From Lytechinus pictus (Eukaryota; Echinodermata; Echinoidea; Temnopleuroida; Toxopneustidae), in contig NC_087245.1 of assembly GCF_037042905.1 (NCBI RefSeq), positions 28,398,001 through 28,462,000 of the forward strand: a stretch of 64,000 nt of DNA, written 5' to 3'. Below are positions 22,119 to 34,838 of the stretch, one piece after another. The translations under genes and the position numbers were made by a program. Within the stretch, counting starts at the first letter, position 1. Each line of letters starts with the position of its first letter. A model generated the notes under the pieces. The model was given only the letters and a program-made list of their open reading frames with translations. It did no database searches and was not told where the DNA came from.

Positions 22119-24034
22119 CAATTAATAGTCAAGCCTGTCTTTTTACGAAATACGAGTAATGAAAAACCTTCGTTAGTCCATGCACAGCTGAGTTAGTCGT
22201 GACAAGCTTTATAGGCCCAGACTAACAAAGTTAGTACCTTGGTAAAACGGGAATTTAATCATGCTTTTTGTAACCAATGTTTTTACACTTTCATTAAACC
22301 ACGGTTAAAACCATGGTTATATAACAATCATTTTCAAACTATCATAAAACCATGGTTAAAATCATGGTGTATAACCGTCGTTTTCAACCTTGGTAAAACG
22401 CAAATTTAACCATGGTTTTGTAACCACTGTTTTTACACTTTCATTAAACCACGGTTAAAACCATGGTTATATAACCATCATTTTCAAACTATCTTAAAAC
22501 CATGATAAAAATCATGGTTTATAACCGTCGTTTTCAACCTTGCTAAGACGAATGTTTAACCATGGTTTTGTAACCACTGTTTTGACACTTTCATTAAACC
22601 ACGGTTAAAACCATGGTTATATAACCATAATTTTCAAACTATCATAAAACCATGGTTAAAATTATGGTGTATAACCGTCGTTTTCAACCATGGTAAAACG
22701 GAAATTTAACCATGGTATTGTAACCACTGTTTTTACACTTTCATAAAACCACGGTTAAAACCATGGTTATATAACCATAATTTTCAAACTATTATAAAAC
22801 CATGGTTAAAATCATGGTGTATAACCATCGTTTTCAACCATGGTAAAACGGAAATTTAACCATGGTATTGTAACCACTGTTTTTACACTTTCATTGAACC
22901 ACGGATAAAACCATGGTTATATAACAATCATTTTCAAACTATCATAAAACAATGGTTAAAATCATGGTGTATCACCATCGTTTTCAACCATGGTAAAACG
23001 GAAATTTAACCATGGTATTGTAACCACTGTTTTTACACTTTCATTAAACCACGGTTAAAACCATGGCTATATAACAATTAATAGTCAAGCCTGTCTTTTT
23101 ACGAAATACGAGTAATGAAAAACCTTCGTTAGTCCATGCACAGCTGAGTTAGTCGTGACAAGCTTTATAGGCCCAGACTAACAAAGTTAGTACCTTGGTA
23201 AAACGGGAATTTAATCATGCTTTTTGTAACCAATGTTTTTACACTTTCATTAAACCACGGTTAAAACCATGGTTATATAACAATCATTTTCAAACTATCA
23301 TAAAACCATGGTTAAAATCATGGTGTATAACCGTCGTTTTCAACCTTGGTAAAACGCAAATTTAACCATGGTTTTGTAACCACTGTTTTTACACTTTCAT
23401 TAAACCACGGTTAAAACCATGGTTATATAACCATCATTTTCAAACTATCTTAAAACCATGATAAAAATCATGGTTTATAACCGTCGTTTTCAACCTTGCT
23501 AAGACGAATGTTTAACCATGGTTTTGTAACCACTGTTTTGACACTTTCATTAAACCACGGTTAAAACCATGGTTATATAACCATAATTTTCAAACTATCA
23601 TAAAACCATGGTTAAAATTATGGTGTATAACCGTCGTTTTCAACCATGGTAAAACGGAAATTTAACCATGGTATTGTAACCACTGTTTTTACACTTTCAT
23701 AAAACCACGGTTAAAACCATGGTTATATAACCATAATTTTCAAACTATTATAAAACCATGGTTAAAATCATGGTGTATAACCATCGTTTTCAACCATGGT
23801 AAAACGGAAATTTAACCATGGTATTGTAACCACTGTTTTTACACTTTCATTGAACCACGGATAAAACCATGGTTATATAACAATCATTTTCAAACTATCA
23901 TAAAACAATGGTTAAAATCATGGTGTATCACCATCGTTTTCAACCATGGTAAAACGGAAATTTAACCATGGTATTGTAACCACTGTTTTTACACTTTCAT
24001 TAAACCACGGTTAAAACCATGGCTATATAACAAT
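22119..24034. repeat. Exact tandem duplication of 956 bp inside the satellite
   Basis: Bases from 22119 are repeated from 23075 with an offset of 956 as far as 24034, including the non-satellite lead-in (AATAGTCAAGCCTGTCTTTT). I found no mismatch by eye. The junction has CAAT microhomology. This is either a very recent duplication or an assembly duplication. Confidence 0.85.
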
Positions 24035-26735
24035 CATTTTCAAACTATCATAAAACCATGGTTAAAATCATGGTGTATAACCGTCGTTTTCAACCTTGGT
24101 AAAACGCAAATTTAACCATGGTTTTTGTAACCACTGTTTTTACACTTTCATTAAACCACGGTTAAAACCATGGTTATATAATCATCGTTTTCAAACTATC
24201 TGAAAACCATGGTTAAAATTTTTGTTTATAACCGTTCCCACTGGGCAATTTGTTACCGATTACCAATTTTACCGGTTATTACCGGTAATATCACCCGGAA
24301 ATTTGAGTAACACCAAATATTACCGTTATTACCATGCTATTACCGAAATTATAATTCCTGTTGATACCTGTTACTGTTATCACCCTGATGAAACCGACAT
24401 TTACCGAGTTACAACAGGGTGACGATGGGTAATAAGGGTAATGATGAATGACTTTGATTGGTTATAACATTGCAAACTTTAGTAATAACAGTAATCTTAC
24501 AGCAATCCCAGCAAAATTGTCAAAGTCCAAAAAATTACTGTTATCACCCTGATGAAACCAACATTTTACCCAGTTACAAACAGGTTGATAAGGGGTAATG
24601 GGTAATGTTGAAGCGCTTCCATTCCCAGACAGCAAAGTATCTGGATCACATACGGTTCTTATCTGGGATATCTGGGTCCCATATGGGCCCACATGGAACC
24701 CAGATGAAAACATATACTTGAACCCACATGGTGCCCAGATAGGACTCAGATGGAAACGAGACCTCCAACCCATGCGGAACCCATTAATATTGGGTAAATG
24801 GAGTAATATCAGATGGTAATATCAGGAAAATGCTGGGAATATTAGTTACTCATGAATATTCATTACTACAATAAATGGCCAAAATTTTAGCTAATATAGC
24901 TGTAATAATTAATGTGTTTATGTTTATGCAATTATTCCACCCAGAAAATTTTCAGAAAAATGTGTAGTTTATATATCATATTAGTCATAATCATGACATT
25001 AATTTTAGAAAAATGTTTTAGGGTTGAATAATTGTTAACCATAATTTGTCAAGTGTTGTAAAACTCGCTCAATATATAGAAGTAAATGACAGGGTTTGGT
25101 GGATAGGTGTAGGATAGGATTAGGATTAGGATGTAGGATTTTAGGATAGGATAAGATGATATGGCTTAGAGTATGGAGTTGTAAAAATGTGCTTCAATGA
25201 CCCTAATGACACTAATTGTTTTTTTAATGAGCCGACATTAATTGGGTAATATTGGGTAAACAGAGTAATATGAGGTGGTGATATCATTAAAATGCTGGAA
25301 ATATCGGTTACATCATACTGGGTAATATTGGGTAAATGGAGTAATATCGGGTCCGGGTAATAACGGGGAAAGATTGGTCTACTATTTCCCCGTTACTACC
25401 CACTGGTGTTACCGTGGTAATAACTACGTTATTACCTGTTACAACCCGGGTAATATCGGGTAAAATGCCCAGTGGGTTGTTTTCAACCTTGCTAAGACGA
25501 ATGTTTAACCATGGTCTTGTAACCAATGTTTTTACACTTTCATTAAACCACGGTTAAAATATGGTTATATATAACAATCATTTTCAAACTGTCATAAAAC
25601 CATGGTTAAAATCATGGTGTATAACCGTCGTTTTCAACCTTGGTAAAACGGAAATTTAACCATGATTTTGTAACCACTGTTTTTACACTTTCATTAAACC
25701 ACGGTTAAAACCATAATTATATAACCATCATTTTCAAACTATCATAAAACCATGGTTAAAATCATGGTGTATAACCGTCGTTTTCAACCATGGTAAAACG
25801 GAAATTTAACCATGGTATTGTAACCACTGTTTTTACACTTTCATTAAACCACGGTTAAAACCATGGTTATATAACCATCATTTTCAAACTATCATAAAAC
25901 CATGGTTAAAATCATGGTGTATAACCGTCGTTTTCAACCATGGTAAAACAGAAATTTAACCATGGTATTGTAACCACTGTTTTTACACTTTCATTAAACC
26001 ACGGTTAAAACCATGGTTATATAACCATCATTTTCAAACAATCTTAAAACCATGGTTAAAATCATGGTGTATAACCGTCGTTTTCAACCTTGGTGAAACG
26101 GAAATTTAACCATGGTTTTGTAACCACTGTTTTTACACTCTCATTAAACCACGGTTAAAACCATGGTTATATAACCATCATTTTCAAACTATCTTAAAAC
26201 CATGGTTAAAATCATGGTGTATAACCGTCGTTTTCAACCTTGGTAAAACGGAATTTTAACCATGGTATTATAAATACTGTTTTTATGCTATCATAAAACC
26301 ATGGTTTAAATCATGGTTTTATAACATTGATTTCCAACCTTAGTAGAACGGGAGTTAAACCAAGGTTTCATAACCATTGTTTTTATACTACTGTGAAACC
26401 ATGGTTACAACCATGGTTAAATTACTATGGTTTTTTTCACCAAAGTAGAACGATGATTTTGTCATGGTTTTATAACTATTGTTTTTTAACTTTCTTAAAA
26501 CTGTGGTATAATGATGGTTTTTATAACCATGGTTTTAAAATCGTCATAAAATGACATTTTTATCATGTTATTATAACTATGGTATTTTAACAATGGTATT
26601 ACCACACTTCCGCCACACATTTACCTTGGTTATGAATTTAAAACCATGGACTACCATCGATCCATTGTAAAACCGCCCCTAACCATGGTTATACCATGAT
26701 TACGGTTGTAAAACCATGGTTTTTTTTTATAAGGG
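22243..26735. repeat. AACCATGGTT palindromic satellite, array 2 (150-bp higher-order unit)
   Basis: Units of exactly 150 bp repeat: TTTTCAAC C(T/A)TGGTAAAACG recurs at 22381, 22531, 22681, 22831 and 22981, and likewise from 25630 to 26240. Each unit holds about four AACCATGGTT variants roughly 37 bases apart. The array is interrupted at 24237-25476 by another element and decays after 26270. The right edge is GGTTTTTTTTTATAAGGGG. Confidence 0.9.
24237..25476. mobile_element. 1,240-bp TIR element inserted in satellite array 2
   Basis: The left end CCCACTGGGCA and right end TGCCCAGTGGG are perfect 11-bp inverted repeats, with satellite sequence resuming on both sides. Internal text is rich in TTACC/GGTAA repeats. 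The flanking TT on each side might be a 2-bp target duplication, but this is uncertain. No transposase. Confidence 0.7.
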
Positions 26736-26837
26736 GTATAACTGATACATGGTGTATTTATTTATCCATTACCATATTTGTTAATTCTAGATCAAATGAA
26801 TAATAATGAATGATGCTATATACAAGAATAAATGGAC

Positions 26838-27182
26838 ATTAGACCAAGTGTGAATTAGACCAAATGAAAATTAGACCAAGTGACGATTAGCCCAAGTGGG
26901 CATTAGACCATTCGGCTATTAGACCAAGTGGTCATTAGACCATTCGGCTATTAGACCAAATGGTCATTAGACCATTTGGCTATTAGACCAAGTGGATATT
27001 AGACCAAGTGGAAATTAGACCAAACGGTCATTAGACCATATGACAATTAGACGAAATGAAAATTAGACCAGAAGTGGGAATTAGACGAATTGGATATTAG
27101 ACGAACTGGTTATAGTCGAAATGGATTTAGACTATGTGAAGTTGGACAAACTGATAAGTAGACCAAGTGGTATTAGACCACC
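26838..27182. repeat. TTAGACCAAGTGG minisatellite, about 17-bp unit
   Basis: About 20 consecutive copies of the pattern ATTAGACCA followed by AGTGG, ATTCGG or similar, in steps of about 16-18. Two alternating types occur: one with CATTAGACCATTCGGCT and one with TATTAGACCAAGTGGT. Non-coding. Confidence 0.85.
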
Positions 27183-27962
27183 TCCGCACACTTCCGCACG
27201 CACATAATTTCCTCAATAACATTAAGAGATAAAAACGCGTTAATTCTACACGATATGAGCCATGTAGGCCTATCTCTGGAAAATTAGGAGGAAAATTGAA
27301 GAAAAAAAAAGGGATTGAAATAATAGACAATCAATTACAATATTGCCTCTATCTTTAAGTATGCATACATTTTCCCAAATAAAACACATGGAACTAAGAT
27401 TGACAAAGGTAAACCAGGCACTGCTTTATTCAATTTATGTTAAACTTATTATGGCCTAGTTGACGGCGGAACACGGTAGGATGAAAGTAAAAAATATATA
27501 GAGAATGTTTTTCAGAGCACAATGAAGGTCACACGTTAGTGAATTCATTTACTATTCGTTGAGTGTCCATCTCTGATAGCATTATGATCTAACCAAAGAA
27601 TGAATGCGAGCTCGAAGCGCTTGCTTACTTTCAGTGCTATGCTTGTTGGATTTCCCCTTTATTCAATTCAACTTTTTGCTGGGAGAACTTGTCCTTTAAA
27701 AATCAAAACCCAATTAGGAATTTAAGTAGGCCAATTGATTTGTGAAATGAAATGTCATCTTCCTTAACATACATGCCGATCAAAAACAAAAATGTATAAA
27801 ATAGTAAGACATATAGGGCCTAAAAGTAGGGGGCATGTCAAGCCGCCAGGATCATGGAGAACCTTCAAAGTAAAAAAAAAAAACTAAATAAAAACTAGCT
27901 CTTCTATCTAAACAGACTCCGGGATTTCAGGCGTCTAAAGAGATCACAAAGCCAGAGCTTAA
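27183..27962. other. Non-coding, nothing recognised
   Basis: Unique-looking DNA with a short A run near 27301. No gene supported. Confidence 0.4.
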
Positions 27963-28544
27963 GGGGAATCCAGCCTTGGACATAAAATGTTGTGTTGGAA
28001 AGGAGAAAAATAAATTTAAGAGAATGGTGTAAGTTTGAAAGAAATCGGACAAGCAATAAGAAATTTATAGCTGCTTTGAAATTGAGATCACTAAGACAAT
28101 GTAGATTCAAATTGGCAACTGGGTTAGGAAATGATGACAAGGGGCAAGGACAACTTTCACATAGGCCATGTACTTAATAATCAGAGATTTGTGGTTTTCT
28201 CCTAAGTATCCATTCCCCTGAGGCAGTAATCTAAATGTAACACATGTAGTATATTGCTTTATGTCCTCATGAAAGAAAAATATAATTTGAAATAAAAACT
28301 TTCGGGGAAAAATGACATTTTAGCCATTTTATGTATTGGAGTACATGGAAGAGCAGTCCTTGCCTTACATCACTATGCAGTCAATTTGAAGTCTCCATGG
28401 GTATAGTGATTAACAATATTTACAACTTTTAAAAATTCATAACTTTCTTATTATTTGTCCGATATTGTTCAAACTTTCACCTATCAACTTGTCTGATATT
28501 TTTTTTCCTATAAAAACAAGTTTTTATTTGGGTTGGATTCCCCT
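27963..28544. mobile_element. TTAA-type palindromic MITE, family 3 (GGGGAATCCA ends)
   Basis: TTAA at 27959-27962 and 28545-28548; ends GGGGAATCCAGCC and, inverted, GGGGAATCCAACCC. A subterminal CATAACTTTCTTATTATTTG segment resembles the one in families 1 and 4. 582 bp, no credible ORF. Confidence 0.75.
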
Positions 28545-28807
28545 TTAAGGGAAGGTAAGGACAACTTCCTTGCCTCTATCTATCTGGCAAGGATAAGTAA
28601 GAAAGGCGAAATATCTTCACTGACATCAAATTATTCTTATAGCGAAAGTAATAAGTGCTCTTCGATGATTTACGTCCACAGACAGCTTTGTTTCATCCGC
28701 ATATTAACTCTTTCAAAAAATAAAAATAAATAAATAAATTATATGCATGTAGTGCTCATAATATGCACAAGCGGAAACTTGTGGACAGTAATTTGTCATT
28801 CGCTTAA

Positions 28808-29410
28808 AGGACAAGTCAACCCCAACAAAAAGTTGATTTGAACAAATAGAGAAAAATCCAAGAAGCATAACACTGAAAATTCTATCAAAATCGGATGTAA
28901 AATAGGAGAGTTATGACATTTTAAAGTTTTGCTAAATTTCGAAAAACAGTTACATGCACATCCTGGTCGGTATGCAAATGACGGAACTGATGACGTCACT
29001 CACTCACTATTTCTTTTGTATTCTATTATATAATATATAAAATATTTTAATTCTCTCCTCATTGGAAGGTGAAACAAGTTTTCTTCCTCCATGTACATGG
29101 GGAATTACAATTGTTCTAACATTTTATGGTTCAGTAAAGCTGGTCATTATTGTCAAATCTGTAAAAATGGAAATATTGTATAATTCAAACAATAAAAAAC
29201 AAAAGAAATAGTGAGTGAGGATCATCATTGACTCTCTCATATGCGTGTTGCCGAGTTGTGCACATAACTGTTTTGTGAAAAATAAGCGTAACTTTAAAAT
29301 GTCATAACTTTCTTACTTTACATCCGATTTTGATGAAATTTTCAACGTTATTCTTGTTTGATTTTTCTTTATTGATTAAAATCAACATTTTTCTGGGGTG
29401 GACTTGATCT
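28808..29410. mobile_element. TTAA-type palindromic MITE, family 1
   Basis: TTAA at 28804-28807 and 29411-29414. Closely related to 13700-14261 along its whole length, with the same AGGACAAGTC ends and internal AATAGTGAGTGAG phrase. Confidence 0.8.
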
Positions 29411-30230
29411 TTAAAAACAAAGGCTTGTTTGAAAAAGCTTTATGATATAAATCATTATAGGATTTTTTTTTCTAGACCTATAGGTCATATAGCTCCGCGG
29501 GTAGCCAAGAGGAAGTTTGGATTAGACAGTACAGACTTTGTATACATTGGGAAAGGAGAGAGAGTGGGGAAATATATCCATTGCAACCTCCACAGGTACA
29601 CGGGCCTTTTATTTCCGTGCCCCGGCCGCGCCCACTGATTCTGTACACCCCCCCCCCCCCCCCGCGCCGGCCGGCCCCCCAACGGTTGGCAAGGGACGCT
29701 TACGGTACCGGTTACGTTCAGTCTAATTCATCGGTATAACGTTGTTAGGATCCTACATTGATGGTGCATGTATTTGAAATTCATGATTTTACCGGTAAGT
29801 TTTACTGACAATCTCCTCCTTAACGTTACTTATGTAACGTTAGACCTAAATTGATCTTAACTTTCTAGTTTCTTGTGATGAATTTGTGCATGTATCGCTC
29901 AAAGCCAATGCCATGCCCATGGGCAGTCCTTGTTTATTGTCCCATGTATTGCAATTTGTGTAAGTAACTAAGTAAGGGAGCTCGAAGTTCGGTGAGCTGA
30001 GACTAGACCAAAAGCTTCGGTCTCTGTTATGTTGGTTGTTCAGCTGAACTCCGTTGGCTTCACTCACCAAATACAGAGACTGAAGTTCTAGCGCGATCTG
30101 TACAGGGGACTCAATGCCAATGGCCATATGTTTATGTAGGCCCTATATAAGTTCAGATAAAAAACAGGTAGGCCTAGGTGAAGTTGCGCGACAGCCGAGG
30201 AAAGTCACTGTTTTTGTTCCTTTTAACTTG
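29411..30230. other. Non-coding with a GC-rich spike
   Basis: Around 29625-29700 there is a C run followed by CGCGCCGGCCGG in otherwise AT-rich DNA, and several CGTTA repeats follow to about 29850. Small ORFs crossing it look like low-complexity artefacts. A promoter-like CpG patch is possible, but no gene could be attached to it. Confidence 0.3.
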
Positions 30231-30255
30231 ATTTTCCCCGTTTTTTGGCAATTAA

Positions 30256-31435
30256 AGGAAAATGAAAGGATAGATTTATTATCTGGTCATAAGCCAATCA
30301 CACTTCACTAATTAAAATAAAATTAAAATGAGGCAGAACGGTTTCCTATTTCCCATGATATGCCAAGTCAAAGTTATCAATATTTTGATATTCGAAAGAC
30401 CCGTGGAGGTCGCCATTTTGCTCATACTCCCCATATCTCCGTGGGGGGTTGTGACGTCAGCGACGTACAACTCAGTGTCCAACCCCGGCGAGCGCCTGTG
30501 ATTGCTAGCGTAAAACAATGCTGATCAGGATGGTATACTGTCAAGCGTATGGCTGCTGAAATCGGTCAGAAAAGGGGACAAAATGCAGCTAGCTTTTACC
30601 TAATTCACGATCCGCAGAAGCTGAGGCCAGAAATCTCTCTAAAATAAATTGGGTGGCTGCTGCTGACTGTGCGCCGACGTGCCTCTACTCTATACTACCT
30701 CTAAGTTAGCTCTGCTCGTTGAGCGATTTCTTCGGCCGAGTAGATCTATTTGTGGCTCGAAGTCGTAGGCTCTCGGCCTTCCATTTCAATACAAACGTCT
30801 GCGATATGTTTTGTTTTATTCAAAATCGACGGTAACAAATAATAAACAACGTTAGATATATAGAAATATAACACAATCAACAATTTCCCGATATTCAAAC
30901 GAGATAAATAACCAAACTTCCAACATAGCACGATCACTCGGTTCAGGGTACATGACGGTCCGTACAGTACGTACAAATTTAGCTTTGTCAAATTTGCCAA
31001 TTTGGATATCGTAAATAAATTTGAAAAAATTTTCATCAAAACTCATCAATTTGTGTTTTTACTCCATAAAATAATGTAAATAGCTTTTTAATATTATTTC
31101 TAAGTGTTTTATGTGTATATTTTATTTATTTTCTGGTAAAAAAAGTATCTATATTATGCAAACTTGGGGGCGGTTTCAGCCCGTATAGCTAGCTATGCGT
31201 TATGCACATGGAAGTACCGATACTACCGAGAGCAGTTGTACGTCGCTGACGTCACAATTTTGAACGAACCCCACAGCAATGGCGATCTCCATTCAGAGAC
31301 TTCGAACCTGAAGAAGCCCAACTTTGAAGAGGTGGTACTCGATACTGGGAAATCAGATTGGAGTATAAGTGGATTCATTTTTATTGTCATGTACAATGAT
31401 ATTATGTGGTATTCAATTTTGGGTTTCATTCTCCT
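30256..31435. mobile_element. TTAA-type element, family 5, 1,180 bp
   Basis: TTAA at 30252-30255 and 31436-31439. Ends are AGGAAAATGAAA and, inverted, AGGAGAATGAAA. Long imperfect subterminal inverted repeats include GTCAGCGACGTACAACT (about 30457, inverse about 31235) and a GGAGATCGCCATT/GTGGAGGTCGCCATT pair. A 1-kb portion has been copied to 33730-34745. Confidence 0.7.
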
Positions 31436-31995
31436 TTAATGCCAAGAAGGAATATTAATTTGCATTTCGGACGCGTTAATTTTCAAAAGTTTGATTCATT
31501 GAAGACAAAAATTGAAGAGCCCCGACAGGGGGATTTTGCATTGTAAGTCCCCTAATGGTGGCTGCACGATAGCGAGCCGTCTGTGTACGAGGAGAAATTA
31601 AAAAAATTCAAAATTCAAAAAACTCCTCGAAACAGACGGCTGCCAGCTGTCTTAGCTGAGACTTACTGAGAGTGAGATTATGAATTTGTGAAGGAACCTA
31701 ACAAGTGCAAGTTTGGTATCATTGGAAAGCCTGGAATGTGAGAAATAGAATGGTACTTAAATTCTGTATCGTAAAGATTGACAGTTATTATTCCATGTTG
31801 TTAGATTCAGTGTTGAGCATGATTGGTTAAAAAAAATAAGGGTCAACATTGAGGTGAAATTTTTTTTGTAGGTATTTCTATCAAGTTGCTTTTAAAATAA
31901 TCTTTGATATCTCAGGTTTCAAAGAACTTAGTTTCATGAAGATTGATGATTCCGAAAGTACTGGAATAGTCCATTTTATTCATGGGGGTGCTGTT

Positions 31996-32790
31996 ACCTC
32001 TCATCACGGACGGACATTTTTACTCAAATTAAATTCACTCTAGTTTTATTGTTTTTAAAGTTACTCTAATTTGGTTTGGATGTTCTTGCACTCTGAACAT
32101 TACTCTATTATCAGACATAAAGTAGGAGAAAAAAAATATTGGGAAGTAATTTTTTTTTGTAGGTGTTAACATTTCCATTTTGAAATTTCCGTCCTTGAGA
32201 AAAAAAAAGATGAAAAGTTTTTTTATTCTTTATCAGAATAGAAATAAAAAATATAAAGGTGTAGAGGTATCTCACTAAACACTGTACATCATTTTATTTG
32301 AACATAGCTGAAATCCATACATTTTATCCATATCATAAACTCAATAGAAAATGATCACGGACGGACATTTATTTCATCGCAGACGGACAAAGTAAATTCA
32401 CTCAAATTCAATTCACTCCAGTTTTATTGTTTTCAAAAATATTCCAATTTGGTTTGGATGTTCTTGCAATCTTAACATTAATCTATCATCAAACATAAAT
32501 TAGTAGAAAAAAAATATAGGAAGTACATTTTTCTGGTAGATGTTAATTTCCGTCCGTGATGAAATTAATGTCCGTCAGTGATCAGTTTTTATGATATGGA
32601 TAATATGTATGGATTCAGCTTTTTATTCTTTATAAAAATAGAAACAAAAATAAAGTGTGTAAAAGTATCTCACTAGACACTGTACATCATTTTATTTGAA
32701 CATAGCTAAAATCCATACATTTTATGCATATAATAAATCAATAAATGATCACGGACGGACATTAATTTCATCATGGACGGATGAGTGAGC
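31996..32790. repeat. Diverged tandem repeat with ATCACGGACGGACATT
   Basis: Two units of roughly 370-380 bp (about 32005-32370 and 32375-32780) share GGTTTGGATGTTCTTGCA and TTTTATTTGAACATAGCT. GGACGGAC-type motifs lie at the unit ends. Related GTCCGTCCGTGATG motifs recur at 32552, 35093, 35120 and 35466. Confidence 0.65.
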
Positions 32791-33636
32791 AATATAAGCG
32801 AATACAGCTAATACTGTGGAATGATCCATACTGTACATGTACATGCAAATGTGAAACTTTGCTGAGCAGATTATGAATTTAATTTTAGTTTGAATTTGCA
32901 GTGAAAAATGGCCCTAAGAATTATTCAGAACTCAAATGGATGGAAACCTACAACTCTTCAAAAAAATTTGTGGTATCTTTATATGTTATTGGGGCTAAAT
33001 TATTGTCAGGAAAAATTGTTAAACATAATTGGAATGCAGATAGAGTTGGAAAGCTACATGTATGCCAAAAAAAGCAGGAAACAAAATATGGCAAGAACAA
33101 GTCCAAAGCTGTAGATTTAATCTATTCAAGCTTGCAGAAAGTGATGGAAAAGAAGTACATTGTACTAGAATGCATAATCTGATAAGCAGAAAAATCATCA
33201 ATTTTTTCCATGTACAAACCTATGGATTCACAATGCTTCTAACCTAACATGACACCACGGTCTTGAGGCTTATGAAAAGTACAAGAATACCTTTTTTCGA
33301 AGTCCATTTTGGAGCTAATTTTAAGCTAATTGCTTATCTGGTAAACTGTTTATTTATAAAGCTTGCACTGCAGTGTTTTGAAGTATAATAAGCTTTTGAT
33401 TGGTATATGATTTATCAATTTCAATTTTAGATTCGGTCAAGGCCTAAATACATGAGGGCTGTTGATGTTACGGGATGTCTCCACATTAATATGGGCCAAA
33501 TATGAATTTGAAGAGAGCCTCTGACAAGTGTTGTGGTCAAACTTGATCCAACAAACAAGCATAAGGATCAGCAACCTGTGAATCTTTTGGATTTAGGTAT
33601 TAATGGACCTAAAAAACATCTTTGCTCTTGGAAAAT

Positions 33637-34838
33637 TAATGCCCAAAAATGTATCAACATGATCATTGATCAACTTCTGTAGATGTTGATTTGGTACAGG
33701 TCTACTAGTATTCTATAATTTGAAAAGACATTTTCCCCGTTTTTTGGCAATTAAAGGAAAATGAAAGGATAGATTTATTATCTGGTCATAAGCCAATCAC
33801 ACTTCACTAATTAAAATAAAATTAAAATGAGGCAGAACGGTTTCCTATTTCCCATGATATGCCAAGTCAAAGTTATCAATATTTTGATATTCGAAAGACC
33901 CGTGGAGGTCGCCATTTTGCTCATACTCCCCATATCTCCGTGGGGGGTTGTGACGTCAGCGACGTACAACTCAGTGTCCAATCCCGGCGAGCGCCTGTGA
34001 TTGCTAGCGTAAAACAATGCTGATCAGGATGGTATACTGTCAAGCGTATGGCTGCTGAAATCGGTCAGAAAAGGGGACAAAATGCAGCTAGCTTTTACCT
34101 AATTCACGATCCGCAGAAGCTGAGGCCAGAAATCTCTCTAAAAAAAATTGGGTGGCTGCTGCTGACCGTGCGCCGACGTGCCTCTACTCTATACTACCTC
34201 TAAGTTAGCTCTGCTCGTTGAGCGATTTCTTCGGCCGAGTAGATCTATTTGTGGCTCGAAGTCGTAGGCTCTCGGCCTTCCATTTCAATACAAACGTCTG
34301 CGATATGTTTTGTTTTATTCAAAATCGATGGTAACAAATAATAAACAACGTTAGATATATAGAAATATAACACAATCAACAATTTCCCGATATTCAAACG
34401 AGATAAATAACCAAACTTCCAACATAGCACGATCACTCAGTCAGGGTACATGACGGTCCGTACAGTACGTACAAATTTAGCTTTGTCAAATTTGCCAATT
34501 TGGATATCGTAAATAAATTTGAAAAAATTTTCATCAAAACTCATCAATTTGTGTTTTTAATCCATAAAATAATGTAAATAGCTTTTTAATATTATTTCTA
34601 AGTGTTTTATGTGTATATTTTATTTATTTTCTGGTAAAAAAAGTATCTATATTATGCAAACTTGGGGGCGGTTTCAGCCCGTATAGCTAGCTATGCGTTA
34701 TGCACATGGAAGTACCGATACTACCGAGAGCAGTTGTACGTCGCTAATGCCCAAAAATGTATCAACATGATCATTGATCAACTTCTGTAGATGTTGATTT
34801 GGTACAGGTCTACTAGTATTCTATAATTTGAAAAGACA
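33637..34838. repeat. 1,016-bp copied segment flanked by perfect 94-bp direct repeats
   Basis: Bases 33730-34745 nearly duplicate 30231-31247, with only a handful of differences. They are flanked by 33637-33730 and 34745-34838, which are identical to each other over 94 bases. The copied segment starts 21 bases outside the left TTAA of the family 5 element and stops before its right end, so it did not move as a transposon. Confidence 0.85.

Noticed and set aside
24621-24790. Possible collagen-like or TGGGTCC coding repeat
   Set aside because: No consistent frame across both strands; it lies within a nonautonomous element.
10425-26554. ORFs with repeated HGF/NHGFTMVL-like residues in the satellites
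   Set aside because: They merely translate AACCATGGTT variants.
32901-33182. 93-codon ORF (MKNGPKNYSELKWMETYN...)
   Set aside because: No recognised domain, overlapped by another ORF in a different frame, no splice or promoter support. It could be a decayed fragment but is not supportable.
30312-34436. Paired minus-strand ORFs (30312-30518 and 33811-34017, and others) as a duplicated gene
   Set aside because: The ORFs are identical because the 1-kb segment was copied; the source is a nonautonomous TTAA element with no protein features.
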